Shown here piece by piece: positions 52,904 through 62,312 of a DNA stretch of 64,000 nucleotides. The DNA is from Brachyspira hampsonii. GTDB taxonomy: Bacteria; Spirochaetota; Brachyspiria; Brachyspirales; Brachyspiraceae. The notes beneath the pieces are model-generated. The model ran no database searches, was not told the DNA's origin, and was given only the letters and a program-made list of their open reading frames with translations. A program made the translations under genes and the position numbers. The stretch is taken from contig NZ_CP019914.1 in NCBI RefSeq assembly GCF_002214805.1, positions 2,108,001-2,172,000 on the forward strand. Reading direction: 5' to 3'. Numbering within the stretch: position 1 is the first letter of the stretch; each line of letters begins with the position of its first letter.

Positions 52904-54103
52904 ATGAAACCTATAATAAATAGTTTGTTAGATACTGATTTATATAAATTTACTATGCAGCAATGTGCCTTAAGACAATTTTCAGATGTTTGGGTTCGTT
53001 ATGTTTTTAGGAGCAGAAATATTTTAGAGTGGACTGAAGATATGCATAAGGAGCTTTTAAAACAGATAAAATATTTTTGTGATTTAAGCTTTAGAAAAGA
53101 TGAATTAGAATATTTAGCATCTTTAAGATTTATAAAAAAAGATTATATAGAATTTCTTAAGCTATACAGACCTTTAGGAGAACATATAAAGGCATTATTT
53201 GATGATAATAAATTAACTGTAGAAATAGAAGGACCTTGGTATCAAACTATTCTTTGGGAAATACCGGTTCTTGCTATGATTAGTGAAATTTATTATGCTT
53301 ATACTGTTTGTAAAGATGATAATGGTAAAAGAGCTTATGAACAGGCCGAAATTAATTTAATAAAAAAAATAGATGAAAAATTACTGCCTATACATAAATC
53401 AGATAACGGATTTAGATTTTCAGAGTTTGGTACTAGAAGGAGATTTTCTTTTGATTGGCAGAGAAAAGTTGTTAATATATTAAAAGAGAAACTTCCTGCT
53501 GAATGTTTAGTAGGTACAAGTAATGTGTATTTTGCTAAGACTTATGATTTGCTTGCTGTTGGTACTAATGCTCATGAATATTATCAAATTGGGCAGGCAT
53601 TGGATAAGGTAAGGCTTGCAGAAAGTCAGAAGTTTATGCTGCAGTCTTGGGTTAATGAATATAGAGGAGATTTAGGAATAGCTTTATCGGATACTTTAGG
53701 TACTGATAAATTTTTAAAAGATTTTGATTTATATTTTGCAAAACTTTATGACGGAATAAGACATGATTCTGGGGATCCTTTTGAGTGGGGATATAAGGTT
53801 ATAAATCATTATAAAAATCTCAGAGTAAATCCTAAAACTAAAACATTGCTTTTCAGCGACAGTCTTAATTTTGATAAGGCATATAATATATACAAAGAAT
53901 TCAAAGATGAAACTAATGTTACATTTGGAATAGGCACTTATATTACAAATGATTTTGAACCTGTGGCTAAACCTTTAAATATAGTTATGAAACTTCAAAG
54001 TGTTAATGGTAAGCCTGTAGCTAAACTGTCTGATGATGAAGGTAAGACTATATGTGAAGACGAGGCATTTTTGAATTATTTAAAAATCGTTGCAAAAGAA
54101 TAG
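52904..54103 (+). CDS. pncB: Nicotinate phosphoribosyltransferase
   Basis: A 399-residue NAD-salvage enzyme that joins nicotinate to PRPP. Segments: LLDTDLYKFTMQQCALRQF at the N-terminus, EFGTRRRFSFDWQRKV (about 178-193), GTSNVYFAKTYDLLAVGTNAHE with the catalytic His, and GIRHDSGDPFEWGYKV, the phosphate-binding region. Full length. It ends the unit that began at the amidase and is followed by the repeat element copy C. Confidence 0.94.
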   Translation: MKPIINSLLDTDLYKFTMQQCALRQFSDVWVRYVFRSRNILEWTEDMHKELLKQIKYFCDLSFRKDELEYLASLRFIKKDYIEFLKLYRPLGEHIKALFDDNKLTVEIEGPWYQTILWEIPVLAMISEIYYAYTVCKDDNGKRAYEQAEINLIKKIDEKLLPIHKSDNGFRFSEFGTRRRFSFDWQRKVVNILKEKLPAECLVGTSNVYFAKTYDLLAVGTNAHEYYQIGQALDKVRLAESQKFMLQSWVNEYRGDLGIALSDTLGTDKFLKDFDLYFAKLYDGIRHDSGDPFEWGYKVINHYKNLRVNPKTKTLLFSDSLNFDKAYNIYKEFKDETNVTFGIGTYITNDFEPVAKPLNIVMKLQSVNGKPVAKLSDDEGKTICEDEAFLNYLKIVAKE

Positions 54104-54163
54104 AATTTATAATCTAAATTATATAGTTTTTATTGTTTTATTTTTATCATTTGTATTTTTGCG

Positions 54164-54483
54164 GCACGCGTTAAATTCATTCTAAACATTAAATTTAATC
54201 TATAATTGCAGTATTTATTATAAATTTAAATATATTTACCGCGTGCTATAAAACTCATCTAATTTGAAAAAAACTAGGGCGGGTGCTTTAAATTCTAATT
54301 AAACAATAAAAAAATAAAAAACAAAAAATCCAGAGTAAATTAAAAAACCTATAGGGTGGGGATTGAAAATAGGTTTTAAAACTTTATTACATACCCCGCC
54401 CTTTAGATTTTTTAAATTAATTTGTATGTTTTTAATTTATTTATATTTAAAGTTGAAATTGTTAAAGCACACCCGCCCAAGTG
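54164..54483 (+). repeat. Dispersed CCCGCCC-box/inverted-repeat element, copy C (composite)
   Basis: A 7-bp inverted repeat GCACGCG (54164-54170) with CGCGTGC (54240-54246) and a 69-base loop is followed by a GGGCGGG box (54277), the reverse of the order in copies A and B. Further on come GGGTGGGG (54354) and, in the forward sense, CCCCGCCC (54394) and ACCCGCCC (54471). It therefore looks like two elements in opposite orientation. It fills most of the 463-base gap between pncB and the TPR gene, which converge. Confidence 0.65.
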
Positions 54484-54566
54484 CTTTTTATATTAATTAT
54501 TTTTTACAATTTTTATTTAGAATGTTTTAATCAATTTATTAGATTTCAATTATCGTATAAGTTTGA

Positions 54567-56051
54567 CTACTGTAATTCTTCTATTTTTTCTAAAGCTTTA
54601 TTATTATAAGGATCTATTTCTAATAATTTTTTATATGAGTTAATAGCATTATTTTTATCATTAAGTTTTATATATAAATCCGCCTGTTTTTCCAAATGAT
54701 ATATATCTTGGGTTTCATTATATATTTCTATGGCTTTTTTATATGCGGCATTTCTTTTTTCTATATCTCCTAATTTTTCATATAAATTTCCAATATCCTC
54801 AAAACTGTAAGCATCATTTTCTTTATTATATATTTCTATGGCTTTTCTATATGCTGCATTTCTTTCTTCTATATTTCCCAATTTCTCATATAAATCTCCT
54901 AATGCAATATATGCTTCAATATTATCAGAATCATTTTCTATGGACTTTTTTAACATTTCTATAGCTTTATTATATTCCTTAATGTATTCATATAATGCTG
55001 CTATTGAAATATAATAACTAAAATCATTAGGATTTGTTTCTATAGCTTTATTATATAGTTCTATAGCCTTATTATATTCTTTAATTTCTTTATACAATTC
55101 AGATAAATAATAATAATATTGATTATTTTCAGGATTTTCTTTTATCATATCATTATATGCTTTGATTATTTCTTTATATTGATTAATATCATTATCATAA
55201 AATTTTGTTATTCTGCTCCATATAGAAGGATTAATTTTTATATAGTTTTTGTATAAGTTTTCAGCTTCTTTATCATTTCCGATTTTTATATATATTTTTG
55301 CAAGGGAATCTATCGCAGTAGAATAAAAGTCCTCTAATTCACTATAATAATCCATTTTTAATAGTTTGCAATATGTATCTATAGCTTCATCGTATTGTTT
55401 ATTTTTATCATAAGATAATGCCAAATAATGAATAATTTCATTATTATCATCATCTTTAAAGTTTTCTAAAGATTTTTTAAAATATTTTACGGCCTCTTCA
55501 AAGTTTTTAGTTTTTAAATATTCTTTTGCCAAATTAAAGGCATAATATTGCTTATTATTATTAACTTCTGATGTATTGTTTATATCATAAGCTTTTTTGT
55601 ATGCGATAGCAGCATCTTGGTAATTTCCTATATTATCGTATATTTCTCCTATCAAAAACCAATATTCAGAGTCTTGATTGTTTATTTCTATTGCATTTTT
55701 TATATTTTTTAAAGCATCATTAATAACATTAGAAGAATAGTATACACATGCAAGCCAATATAATGCTCTGTCATTTTTGCTGTCTAATTCAATTATTTTT
55801 TTTAATATTTCCTTGCTGTTTTTGTAGTCAAAGTTTAGATAGTATGCTTTTGCTAATAGGAATAATTTTTTGATGTTTTTATCATCATCTTTTAAATATT
55901 CATTTAATATATCTATAATATTAGAATATTCTTTATTATATATGAATTCTTTTTCATCACTTTCAGAGTCATCATTATCATAGAATTCATTATCATTGAG
56001 TATTTCTTCAATTTTTTCTAAAGTATAATACTTCAAGTTATGTGAATTCAT
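54567..56051 (-). CDS. Tetratricopeptide-repeat protein
   Basis: A 494-residue soluble protein made almost entirely of about 12 TPR units, with the 34-residue pattern (for example YFWLIGEIYDNIGNYQDAAI and LALGDLYEKLGNIEERNAAY). There is no signal peptide or membrane helix, so it is probably cytosolic. The N-terminus is acidic (residues 15-35). TPR arrays mediate protein contacts; large TPR families are common in Brachyspira. Two late units are near-identical (NAAYRKAIEIYN / NAAYKKAIEIYN), which suggests recent repeat expansion. Partner unknown. Confidence 0.92.
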   Translation of the reverse strand: MNSHNLKYYTLEKIEEILNDNEFYDNDDSESDEKEFIYNKEYSNIIDILNEYLKDDDKNIKKLFLLAKAYYLNFDYKNSKEILKKIIELDSKNDRALYWLACVYYSSNVINDALKNIKNAIEINNQDSEYWFLIGEIYDNIGNYQDAAIAYKKAYDINNTSEVNNNKQYYAFNLAKEYLKTKNFEEAVKYFKKSLENFKDDDNNEIIHYLALSYDKNKQYDEAIDTYCKLLKMDYYSELEDFYSTAIDSLAKIYIKIGNDKEAENLYKNYIKINPSIWSRITKFYDNDINQYKEIIKAYNDMIKENPENNQYYYYLSELYKEIKEYNKAIELYNKAIETNPNDFSYYISIAALYEYIKEYNKAIEMLKKSIENDSDNIEAYIALGDLYEKLGNIEERNAAYRKAIEIYNKENDAYSFEDIGNLYEKLGDIEKRNAAYKKAIEIYNETQDIYHLEKQADLYIKLNDKNNAINSYKKLLEIDPYNNKALEKIEELQ

Positions 56052-56224
56052 TTTATTCCCCCTATTTCATATTAATTGTTTATATAAAACTACTAATAGA
56101 GAACAATTCATACTTTAATTGCATTCAATGAAATACATATAATTAATTTAATCAAGTATAGATTAATTATAACATATTTTTATGTTTATTTCAATTATTA
56201 TTATAGTTAGAAATAAAAAAGTAT

Positions 56225-56250
56225 TAAACAAATTTTAATTATACCGAAAA
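56225..56250 (+). promoter_or_regulatory. Sigma-28-like promoter of flgE
   Basis: TAAA (56225-56228), 14 bases, ACCGAAAA (56243-56250), which matches six of eight positions of the FliA -10 consensus GCCGATAA. It lies 41 bases before the flgE start. Confidence 0.55.
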
Positions 56251-56291
56251 TATTTCATAAGAAATATTAAAATTTTGGAGGAATACGCCTT

Positions 56292-57617
56292 ATGATGCGT
56301 TCATTATTTGCCGGCGTGTCTGGTTTACAAAATCATCAAACTCGAATGGATGTAGTAGGAAATAACATTGCAAATGTTAATACTTATGGATTTAAAAGAG
56401 GAAGAGTTACCTTTAAGGATATGATAAGCCAATCTTTAAGCGGAGCAGCTAAGCCGCAGGAAGATAGAGGCGGTATCAATCCTCAACAAGTAGGCTTAGG
56501 TATGATGGTTGCAACTATAGACACTATACATACACAAGGTGCTTTACAAGTTACAGGTGTAAACACTGATTTAGCTATTCAGGGAGAAGGTTTCTTTATT
56601 GAAAAAAGAGGAAACAATTCTTACTATACAAGAAACGGAGCTTTCTCTTTAGATAGAGATGGTTATTTAGTTAATCCTTCTATAGGTTATAAAGTACAAG
56701 GTTGGAATGCAGTACTTAATCCTGAAACAGGTGAAATGGAATTAAATACTTCAGCAGGTGTAGAAGATTTGATTATACCTGTAGGTTCAAAAGATCCAGC
56801 AAGAGCTACAGCAAATACAAAATATTTCTGTAACTTACAAAAAAGCGGGGAAACACATCAGTCAGATTTAACTATATATGACTCTACAGGAATACCTCGT
56901 CAATTAAGAGCAACTTTCACTAGAACAGATGTTAACAGATGGGATATGACTATAGATATACCAGATGCAACTGAAGGAAGTGTAAGCGTATCAGCAGGCG
57001 ACCCAGTAGAAGGCGGCGGAAATAATACTTTCCAATTAGTATTTAATGACGCTGGTTCATTAATTTCTGTAAGTGACGGTACTAATACTCAAACAGAAGG
57101 AGTATTAATGCCTAATGTATCTTTCACTTATCAAGGAACAGAAGGGGAAGTAAATCAAACTATTAACCTTACTATGGGAGAAGTTGGTTTATTTAATGGT
57201 ATTACACAATTTGAATCACCTTCAACAACTAAAGCTATAGAACAAGATGGATACACTATGGGTATGCTAGAAGGTTTCAGCTTTGATGACAGCGGTCAGA
57301 TAACAGGTGTATTCACTAATGGTAACAGAAAAACTTTAGGACAGGTTGCTTTGGCTAAATTCAATAATGCAGGCGGTTTGGAAAAAGCAGGCGATACTTT
57401 GTTTGTAGCAAGCAATAACTCAGGAGCAGCCAATATTGGTACAGCAGCTGCAGAAGGAAGAGGTTCTTTAAAAGCAGGAGCTTTGGAGATGTCAAATGTT
57501 GATTTGAGTGAACAATTCACTGATATGATAGTAACTCAAAGAGGTTTCCAATCTAATGCCAGAACTATCACTACAGCAGATCAAATGCTTCAGGAAGTTA
57601 TAGCTCTTAAAAGATAA
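56292..57617 (+). CDS. flgE: Flagellar hook protein FlgE
   Basis: A 441-residue hook protein. N-terminus MMRSLFAGVSGLQNHQTRM and the FlgE signature NNIANVNTYGFKRGR (24-38); the C-terminal VDLSEQFTDMIVTQRGFQSN region matches the rod/hook consensus. Lys167 and Cys180 have the same 13-residue spacing as the Treponema denticola Lys165/Cys178 pair, which forms a lysinoalanine cross-link between neighbouring hook subunits. This suggests the same stabilised periplasmic hook. Start after TTGGAGG. It is followed by flbD, motA and motB. Confidence 0.96.
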   Translation: MMRSLFAGVSGLQNHQTRMDVVGNNIANVNTYGFKRGRVTFKDMISQSLSGAAKPQEDRGGINPQQVGLGMMVATIDTIHTQGALQVTGVNTDLAIQGEGFFIEKRGNNSYYTRNGAFSLDRDGYLVNPSIGYKVQGWNAVLNPETGEMELNTSAGVEDLIIPVGSKDPARATANTKYFCNLQKSGETHQSDLTIYDSTGIPRQLRATFTRTDVNRWDMTIDIPDATEGSVSVSAGDPVEGGGNNTFQLVFNDAGSLISVSDGTNTQTEGVLMPNVSFTYQGTEGEVNQTINLTMGEVGLFNGITQFESPSTTKAIEQDGYTMGMLEGFSFDDSGQITGVFTNGNRKTLGQVALAKFNNAGGLEKAGDTLFVASNNSGAANIGTAAAEGRGSLKAGALEMSNVDLSEQFTDMIVTQRGFQSNARTITTADQMLQEVIALKR

Positions 57618-57656
57618 TAGATAGGTATTATTTAATATAAATAATATTACTAAAAA

Positions 57657-57684
57657 TAGACTTTTTATAATTTTATAGTATAAT
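57657..57684 (+). promoter_or_regulatory. Candidate internal promoter before flbD
   Basis: TAGACT (57657-57662), 16 bases, TATAAT (57679-57684), 22 bases before the flbD start. It would allow flbD-motAB expression independent of flgE. Confidence 0.55.
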
Positions 57685-57705
57685 AGAGTTAGGAGTTTCT
57701 GATAT

Positions 57706-57930
57706 ATGATACATATAACAAGATTTGACGGAAGTATATTGTATGTTAATCCGCATCAAATAGAATTTATGGAGGAGACTCCTGATTTGGTAATAACTAT
57801 GTTATCCGGAAGGAAGGTAGTAACTAAAGATAGCTTTGAAACAGTACTTAATAGAATAGTAGAATACAGAAGCAGAATAGTTTGCGAAGAGAGTGTAAAA
57901 AAACCTTCATTCTATGGTAATGAAGAATAA
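57706..57930 (+). CDS. flbD: Flagellar protein FlbD
   Basis: A 74-residue small protein: MIHITRFDGSILYVNPHQIE, then EETPDLVITMLSGRKVVTKD. This is the pattern of the short FlbD family encoded after flgE in spirochaetes and Firmicutes. Its role in the motor or hook is not well defined. It starts after AGGAG and precedes motA by 47 bases. Confidence 0.9.
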   Translation: MIHITRFDGSILYVNPHQIEFMEETPDLVITMLSGRKVVTKDSFETVLNRIVEYRSRIVCEESVKKPSFYGNEE

Positions 57931-57977
57931 GAAATTAACTTAAATAAAGAAAATAAATTTTAGTTAGAGGTCAAAAT

Positions 57978-58769
57978 ATGGATATAATAGTACCTTTGGG
58001 TGTTTTTTTGGTTATAGGTATCAATTTATTTGGTATTATTTCAGGGGGCGGTAATGTCGGGCACATGATAGATATAGCATCTGCAGTAGTAACAGGACTA
58101 GGAGGAACAACTTCGCTTTTAGTTGCTAACGATATGGGTACAGTATTGGGTGTTCCTAAAGCTATTAAAGTACTTTTAAAGAAACCAGACTATGATGAAG
58201 CACAAATAATTATCACTCTTTTAAGCTTTTCAGAAAAAGCCAGAAGAGAGGGTTTATTAGTATTGGAAGATGATATACAGGAGATTTCAGATCCTTTATT
58301 AAAGAAAGGAATGCAGCTTGTAGTAGACGGAACAGATCCCGAATTAGTAAAAAATATTTTGAATACAGAGATAGATAACGTAGAAGCAAGGCACGATACA
58401 GTAAGAAAAGTATTTGAGGATGCTGCTTCATTATATCCTGCTTGGGGTATGATTGGTACATTAATCGGACTTGTAATCATGCTTAGAAGCTTAGGCGGCG
58501 GCGGCGGTGTTGAAGCAATAGGTTCTGGTATGGCGGTAGCACTTATTACTACATATTACGGATCTGTTATAGCTAACGGTTTTGCTTTGCCTATAGCTGG
58601 TAGGCTTGCAGCCAGACACTCATCTGAGGCTACAGTTCAAAGTATTATGGTTGAAGGTATATTATCTATACAGGCAGGTGATAACCCTAGAATAGTAAAA
58701 GATAAACTTATATCTTTCTTGCCTCCTTCTCAGCGTCAGAAAGTTAATGAACAAGTTGGAGACAGATAA
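57978..58769 (+). CDS. motA: Flagellar motor stator protein MotA
   Basis: A 263-residue inner-membrane protein with four helices and a large cytoplasmic loop. The conserved segment ASLYPAWGMIGTLIGLVIML precedes the last two helices, with the functionally important Pro in helix 3. The loop (about residues 60-150) carries the charged residues that contact the rotor. It forms the proton-conducting stator with MotB, whose gene starts 20 bases downstream. Confidence 0.95.
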   Translation: MDIIVPLGVFLVIGINLFGIISGGGNVGHMIDIASAVVTGLGGTTSLLVANDMGTVLGVPKAIKVLLKKPDYDEAQIIITLLSFSEKARREGLLVLEDDIQEISDPLLKKGMQLVVDGTDPELVKNILNTEIDNVEARHDTVRKVFEDAASLYPAWGMIGTLIGLVIMLRSLGGGGGVEAIGSGMAVALITTYYGSVIANGFALPIAGRLAARHSSEATVQSIMVEGILSIQAGDNPRIVKDKLISFLPPSQRQKVNEQVGDR

Positions 58770-58789
58770 TAATAATTCAGAGGTAAATA

Positions 58790-59590
58790 ATGGCTACTAT
58801 TAAATTTGGTAAAAAAGCTAAGAAAGTAGGTGATAAGGCTCAGGTACCGGGTCCTTCAGCTCCCTTATGGCTTCAGACTTACGGAGACTTTGTAACTTTA
58901 GTATTAACATTCTTTGTATTATTATTGTCTACAATGTCTACCTCTGTTAGTGATTCTTCTATACAGCTTATCGCTACAGCATTCCAAGGATCATTTGGGG
59001 TTATGCCGGGCGGTACTACTTTATCGCAAAGCAGACTTATTTACGGCGGTGCTACAGTTGATAATCTGCCTTCTACAGACAGGGGATATTCTGTTGGAAG
59101 AAGTATTGATAAGGCAACTTCTGTTTTAGAATCAGAAATTAAAAGCAGGAAGGTGAGAATAGAGGAAGATGAAAGAGGTTTTATTATAAGCCTTGGGGCA
59201 GATCAGTATTTTGAATCTGCTTCTACTAATTTAGTTGATAATCAGAATAATGTTGAAACATTTATAAAATTAGCCTCTGTACTTAGCGGTTTACCTAATG
59301 ATGTAAGAATAGAAGGTCATACAGATTCTGGTTCTATCATTCCGGGAAGTATTACGGAACAGAAATTTGGTAATAACTGGGGACTTTCTTCTGCAAGGGC
59401 TATGGTTATTTTAGAAAAGATATTTGAAAATGATCAGGCGGGAAAGTTAGATAGAAATAAATATTCAATTGCAGGATATGCTGATACTAGACCTGTGGCA
59501 TCTAATGATTTACCAGATGGAAGAGCTTTAAATAGAAGAGTTGATATTGTTGTAGTAAGAAATGATGTTACTTATTATAATCAGAGATAA
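58790..59590 (+). CDS. motB: Flagellar motor stator protein MotB
   Basis: A 266-residue stator partner. A single membrane helix (about 31-52, WLQTYGDFVTLVLTFFVLLL) holds the proton-carrying Asp33. A plug-like linker and an OmpA-type peptidoglycan-binding domain follow (about 130-262; IEGHTDSGS, SARAMVILEKI, GRALNRRVDIVV). It starts after AGAGGT and ends 15 bases before the methyltransferase gene. The usual fliL, fliM and fliN do not follow here. Confidence 0.95.
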   Translation: MATIKFGKKAKKVGDKAQVPGPSAPLWLQTYGDFVTLVLTFFVLLLSTMSTSVSDSSIQLIATAFQGSFGVMPGGTTLSQSRLIYGGATVDNLPSTDRGYSVGRSIDKATSVLESEIKSRKVRIEEDERGFIISLGADQYFESASTNLVDNQNNVETFIKLASVLSGLPNDVRIEGHTDSGSIIPGSITEQKFGNNWGLSSARAMVILEKIFENDQAGKLDRNKYSIAGYADTRPVASNDLPDGRALNRRVDIVVVRNDVTYYNQR

Positions 59591-59605
59591 AGTGTAAAAA
59601 ATAAA

Positions 59606-60478
59606 ATGCTCTTAGCTGATAAATGGAAAGACTATAAAATTATAGATTGCGGTGAAGGCGAAAAACTTGAGAATATAGGCGGATTTTTAGTATCTCGTCC
59701 GGATTCTCAAGTTATTTGGTCTAAACAGTTAAGTAAATGGGATAATTTAGATGCTATATATCATCGTTCGGATAAGGGCGGAGGTTATTGGCAGTATATA
59801 AATAAACCTAAAGATAATTTTATCATCAGATATCAAGATTTATCATTCAAAATAGAATTTACTAATTTCAAGCATATAGGTATTTTTCCGGAACAAGCTG
59901 TTAATTGGCAGTTTATTATTGACAAGATAAAAGAAAAAAAATCTTCTACTCATAAAAATAAAGAAATAAAAGCATTAAATCTATTTGCATACACAGGCGG
60001 TGCAACTGTTGCTTGTGCTTATGCTGATTGTAATGAAGTTGTACATGTTGATGCTTCAAAAAAAATAGTAGGGCATGCTCAAAAAAATATAGAAATAAAC
60101 AATTTGCAAAATAAAAAAGTAAGATTCATTATTGAAGATGTTATTAAATTTGTTTTAAGAGAAATAAGACGAGAAAGAAAATATGATGTTATAATAATGG
60201 ATCCTCCCGTATACGGTAGAGGTCCTAGTGGGGAATTATGGCAGATAGAAACTAGTTTAAAAAGATTAGTAGAAGAATGCGTAAAACTTTTATCTGATAA
60301 TCCTATTCTTTTTTTAATAAATTGTTATACGGCAAGTTTTTCTCATATATCATTAAAAAATATTTTATTGACTTCTATAAAACATAATGGAATTTTTGAA
60401 AGCGGTGAAATAGGGCTTCCTACAGAAAATTCTAAGATTGTTCTTCCATGCGGTATATATGCAAGATTTTATTCTTAA
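59606..60478 (+). CDS. Class I SAM methyltransferase, RlmI/RsmL-like, short
   Basis: A 290-residue enzyme lacking the N-terminal PUA domain of full RlmI. The SAM site is ALNLFAYTGGATVACAYA (motif I), followed by VHVDASKKIVGHAQKN and the catalytic VIIMDPPVYGRG, which is motif IV with Pro-Pro-Val-Tyr, typical of 23S rRNA m5C or related rRNA methyltransferases. The N-terminal half (IWSKQLSKWDNLDAIYH) is family-like. It follows motB closely, so it may be carried on the flagellar transcript, though its role is likely rRNA modification. Confidence 0.85.
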   Translation: MLLADKWKDYKIIDCGEGEKLENIGGFLVSRPDSQVIWSKQLSKWDNLDAIYHRSDKGGGYWQYINKPKDNFIIRYQDLSFKIEFTNFKHIGIFPEQAVNWQFIIDKIKEKKSSTHKNKEIKALNLFAYTGGATVACAYADCNEVVHVDASKKIVGHAQKNIEINNLQNKKVRFIIEDVIKFVLREIRRERKYDVIIMDPPVYGRGPSGELWQIETSLKRLVEECVKLLSDNPILFLINCYTASFSHISLKNILLTSIKHNGIFESGEIGLPTENSKIVLPCGIYARFYS

Positions 60479-60493
60479 ATAAGTTTAAAAATA

Positions 60494-60525
60494 AAAAGGA
60501 GTCAATCTCTTGACCCCTTATTATT
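60494..60525 (-). terminator. Terminator of ptsI
   Basis: GTCAA/TTGAC and AAGG/CCTT stem with one mismatch and a TCTC loop; on the minus strand it is followed by a T-rich run. The convergent methyltransferase gene may share it. Confidence 0.8.
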
Positions 60526-60539
60526 CATACTAGATATTT

Positions 60540-62285
60540 TTAATAACTTATAGTGCCGCCTTTTTCATGTACTTCTATGAATCTTAATAGTTCAGCTTTA
60601 ACTTCTTCAGCAGTATCAAGTGAAAGTACTCTTTTAGCAAGCATTTGACATTCAGGCTTATCTAAAGATATAATCATTTTTTTAACTTCAGGTATTGATA
60701 TAGCAGACATTGAGAATACATCAAGACCAAGTCCGAAAAGCAAAGGTACAGCAAGTAAATCTCCTGCTAATTCTCCGCACATAGAAATAATAATTCCACT
60801 TGCATGTGCCCCTTCTATAGCCATTTTTATAGCTATAAGTACAGATGGGTTATAAGGATCGCAAATAGCAGCTATTTTTTCATTTCCTCTGTCTGAAGCT
60901 AAAGTATATTGTGTTAAATCATTAGTACCTATTGAAAAGAAATCAGATTCCCTTGCAAATGCTTCAGCTCTAAATACAACTGAAGGGGTTTCTATCATCA
61001 TACCCAATTCCAAAGCCTCATTAAATGCAATATTTTCTTTCATAAGTTCTAATTTGCATTCATTAAATATAGCTTTAGCCTTACGAAGTTCTTCTATAGA
61101 CACTATCATAGGAAGCATAACTTTTATCTTACCAAAAGCAGAAGCTCTAAGTAAAGCTCTGAATTGTGTTCTTATGATAGAAGTTTTATCCAAACATATT
61201 CTTAAAGCTCTCCATCCAAGTGCCGGATTTTCTTCTTTAGGCATCTCTAAATAAGGAAGATATTTATCTCCTCCTATATCCATAGTTCTTATGGTAACAG
61301 TATGACCGCTCATAGCAACAGCTACTTCTTTATAAGCCTTAAACTGTTCTTCTTCTGTAGGGAAGTCAGTATTTTCCATAAAAAGAAACTCTGTTCTATA
61401 AAGCCCTATACCATCAGCTCCATTTTTCAAAACTCCGCCTAAATCAGCAGGAGAACCTATATTAGCATATACTCTGATTTTTGTTCCGTCTTTGGATATA
61501 GCATCTTTATGAGCATACTCTTTTAATAAAGCTCTTTTCTTATCGAATTCTTCTTTAAGTTTTAGGCATTCATCTATAGATTCTTTAGTAGGGTTTACTA
61601 TAACAGAACCTGTATTTCCATTAACTATTATAATCTGCTCATTTTCTACATCTTTTAAGCTATCGCCTACACCTACAACAGCAGGAAGTTCTAAAGATCT
61701 TGCCATAATAGATGTATGTGAAGTTCTTCCGCCTATTTCTGTAACGAATGCAAGAGTATTATCCAAATCTAAATTAGCAGTATCAGAAGGAGTTAAATCT
61801 CTTGCAATTACTATGGAATCTTTAGGCAGATTGGAAACATCAAGTATATCTTCGCCTTGAATATTTCTTATCCATCTGTCAGAAATATCAACTAAATCTC
61901 CAGCTCTCTCTCTCAAGTATTCATCTTCAACTTCGCTTAACATTTTAGTGTAAACTTCTACGCCTTGAGATAAAGCGTATTCAGCACAAACTTTATCATC
62001 AGTTATAATGTTATTAACTTCTTCAAGCAAATCTTCATCTTCAAGCAAAGTAATATGAGCATCAAATATTGCAGCTTTTTCTTCTGAAACTTTTTTAGCT
62101 GTAGTTTCTCTTATTTTTATAAGCTGTTCTTTGGTTTTATTCCTAGCTTCTAATAATTTAGCCTTTTCAGCATCTACATCTTTACATGGGCATTTAGAAA
62201 TTACTATATCTTTTTTAAAAAAGAGATAAACTTTACCTATAGCTATACCAGGGGAAACCCCTATTCCAGTAATTCTTTTTTCCAT
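60540..62285 (-). CDS. ptsI: Phosphotransferase system enzyme I
   Basis: A 581-residue cytosolic enzyme that takes phosphate from PEP and passes it to HPr. The active His is His190 in GGRTSHTSIMARS, and the PEP-binding region includes DIGGDKYLPYL, SIGTNDLTQYTLASDRGN and the Cys in MCGELAG. Full length. It is encoded 27 bases after ptsH on the same strand and ends at a terminator. No sugar-specific enzyme II gene is adjacent. Confidence 0.96.
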   Translation of the reverse strand: MEKRITGIGVSPGIAIGKVYLFFKKDIVISKCPCKDVDAEKAKLLEARNKTKEQLIKIRETTAKKVSEEKAAIFDAHITLLEDEDLLEEVNNIITDDKVCAEYALSQGVEVYTKMLSEVEDEYLRERAGDLVDISDRWIRNIQGEDILDVSNLPKDSIVIARDLTPSDTANLDLDNTLAFVTEIGGRTSHTSIMARSLELPAVVGVGDSLKDVENEQIIIVNGNTGSVIVNPTKESIDECLKLKEEFDKKRALLKEYAHKDAISKDGTKIRVYANIGSPADLGGVLKNGADGIGLYRTEFLFMENTDFPTEEEQFKAYKEVAVAMSGHTVTIRTMDIGGDKYLPYLEMPKEENPALGWRALRICLDKTSIIRTQFRALLRASAFGKIKVMLPMIVSIEELRKAKAIFNECKLELMKENIAFNEALELGMMIETPSVVFRAEAFARESDFFSIGTNDLTQYTLASDRGNEKIAAICDPYNPSVLIAIKMAIEGAHASGIIISMCGELAGDLLAVPLLFGLGLDVFSMSAISIPEVKKMIISLDKPECQMLAKRVLSLDTAEEVKAELLRFIEVHEKGGTISY

Positions 62286-62312
62286 ATTATAATTCCATAA
62301 ATAAAAAATTAA

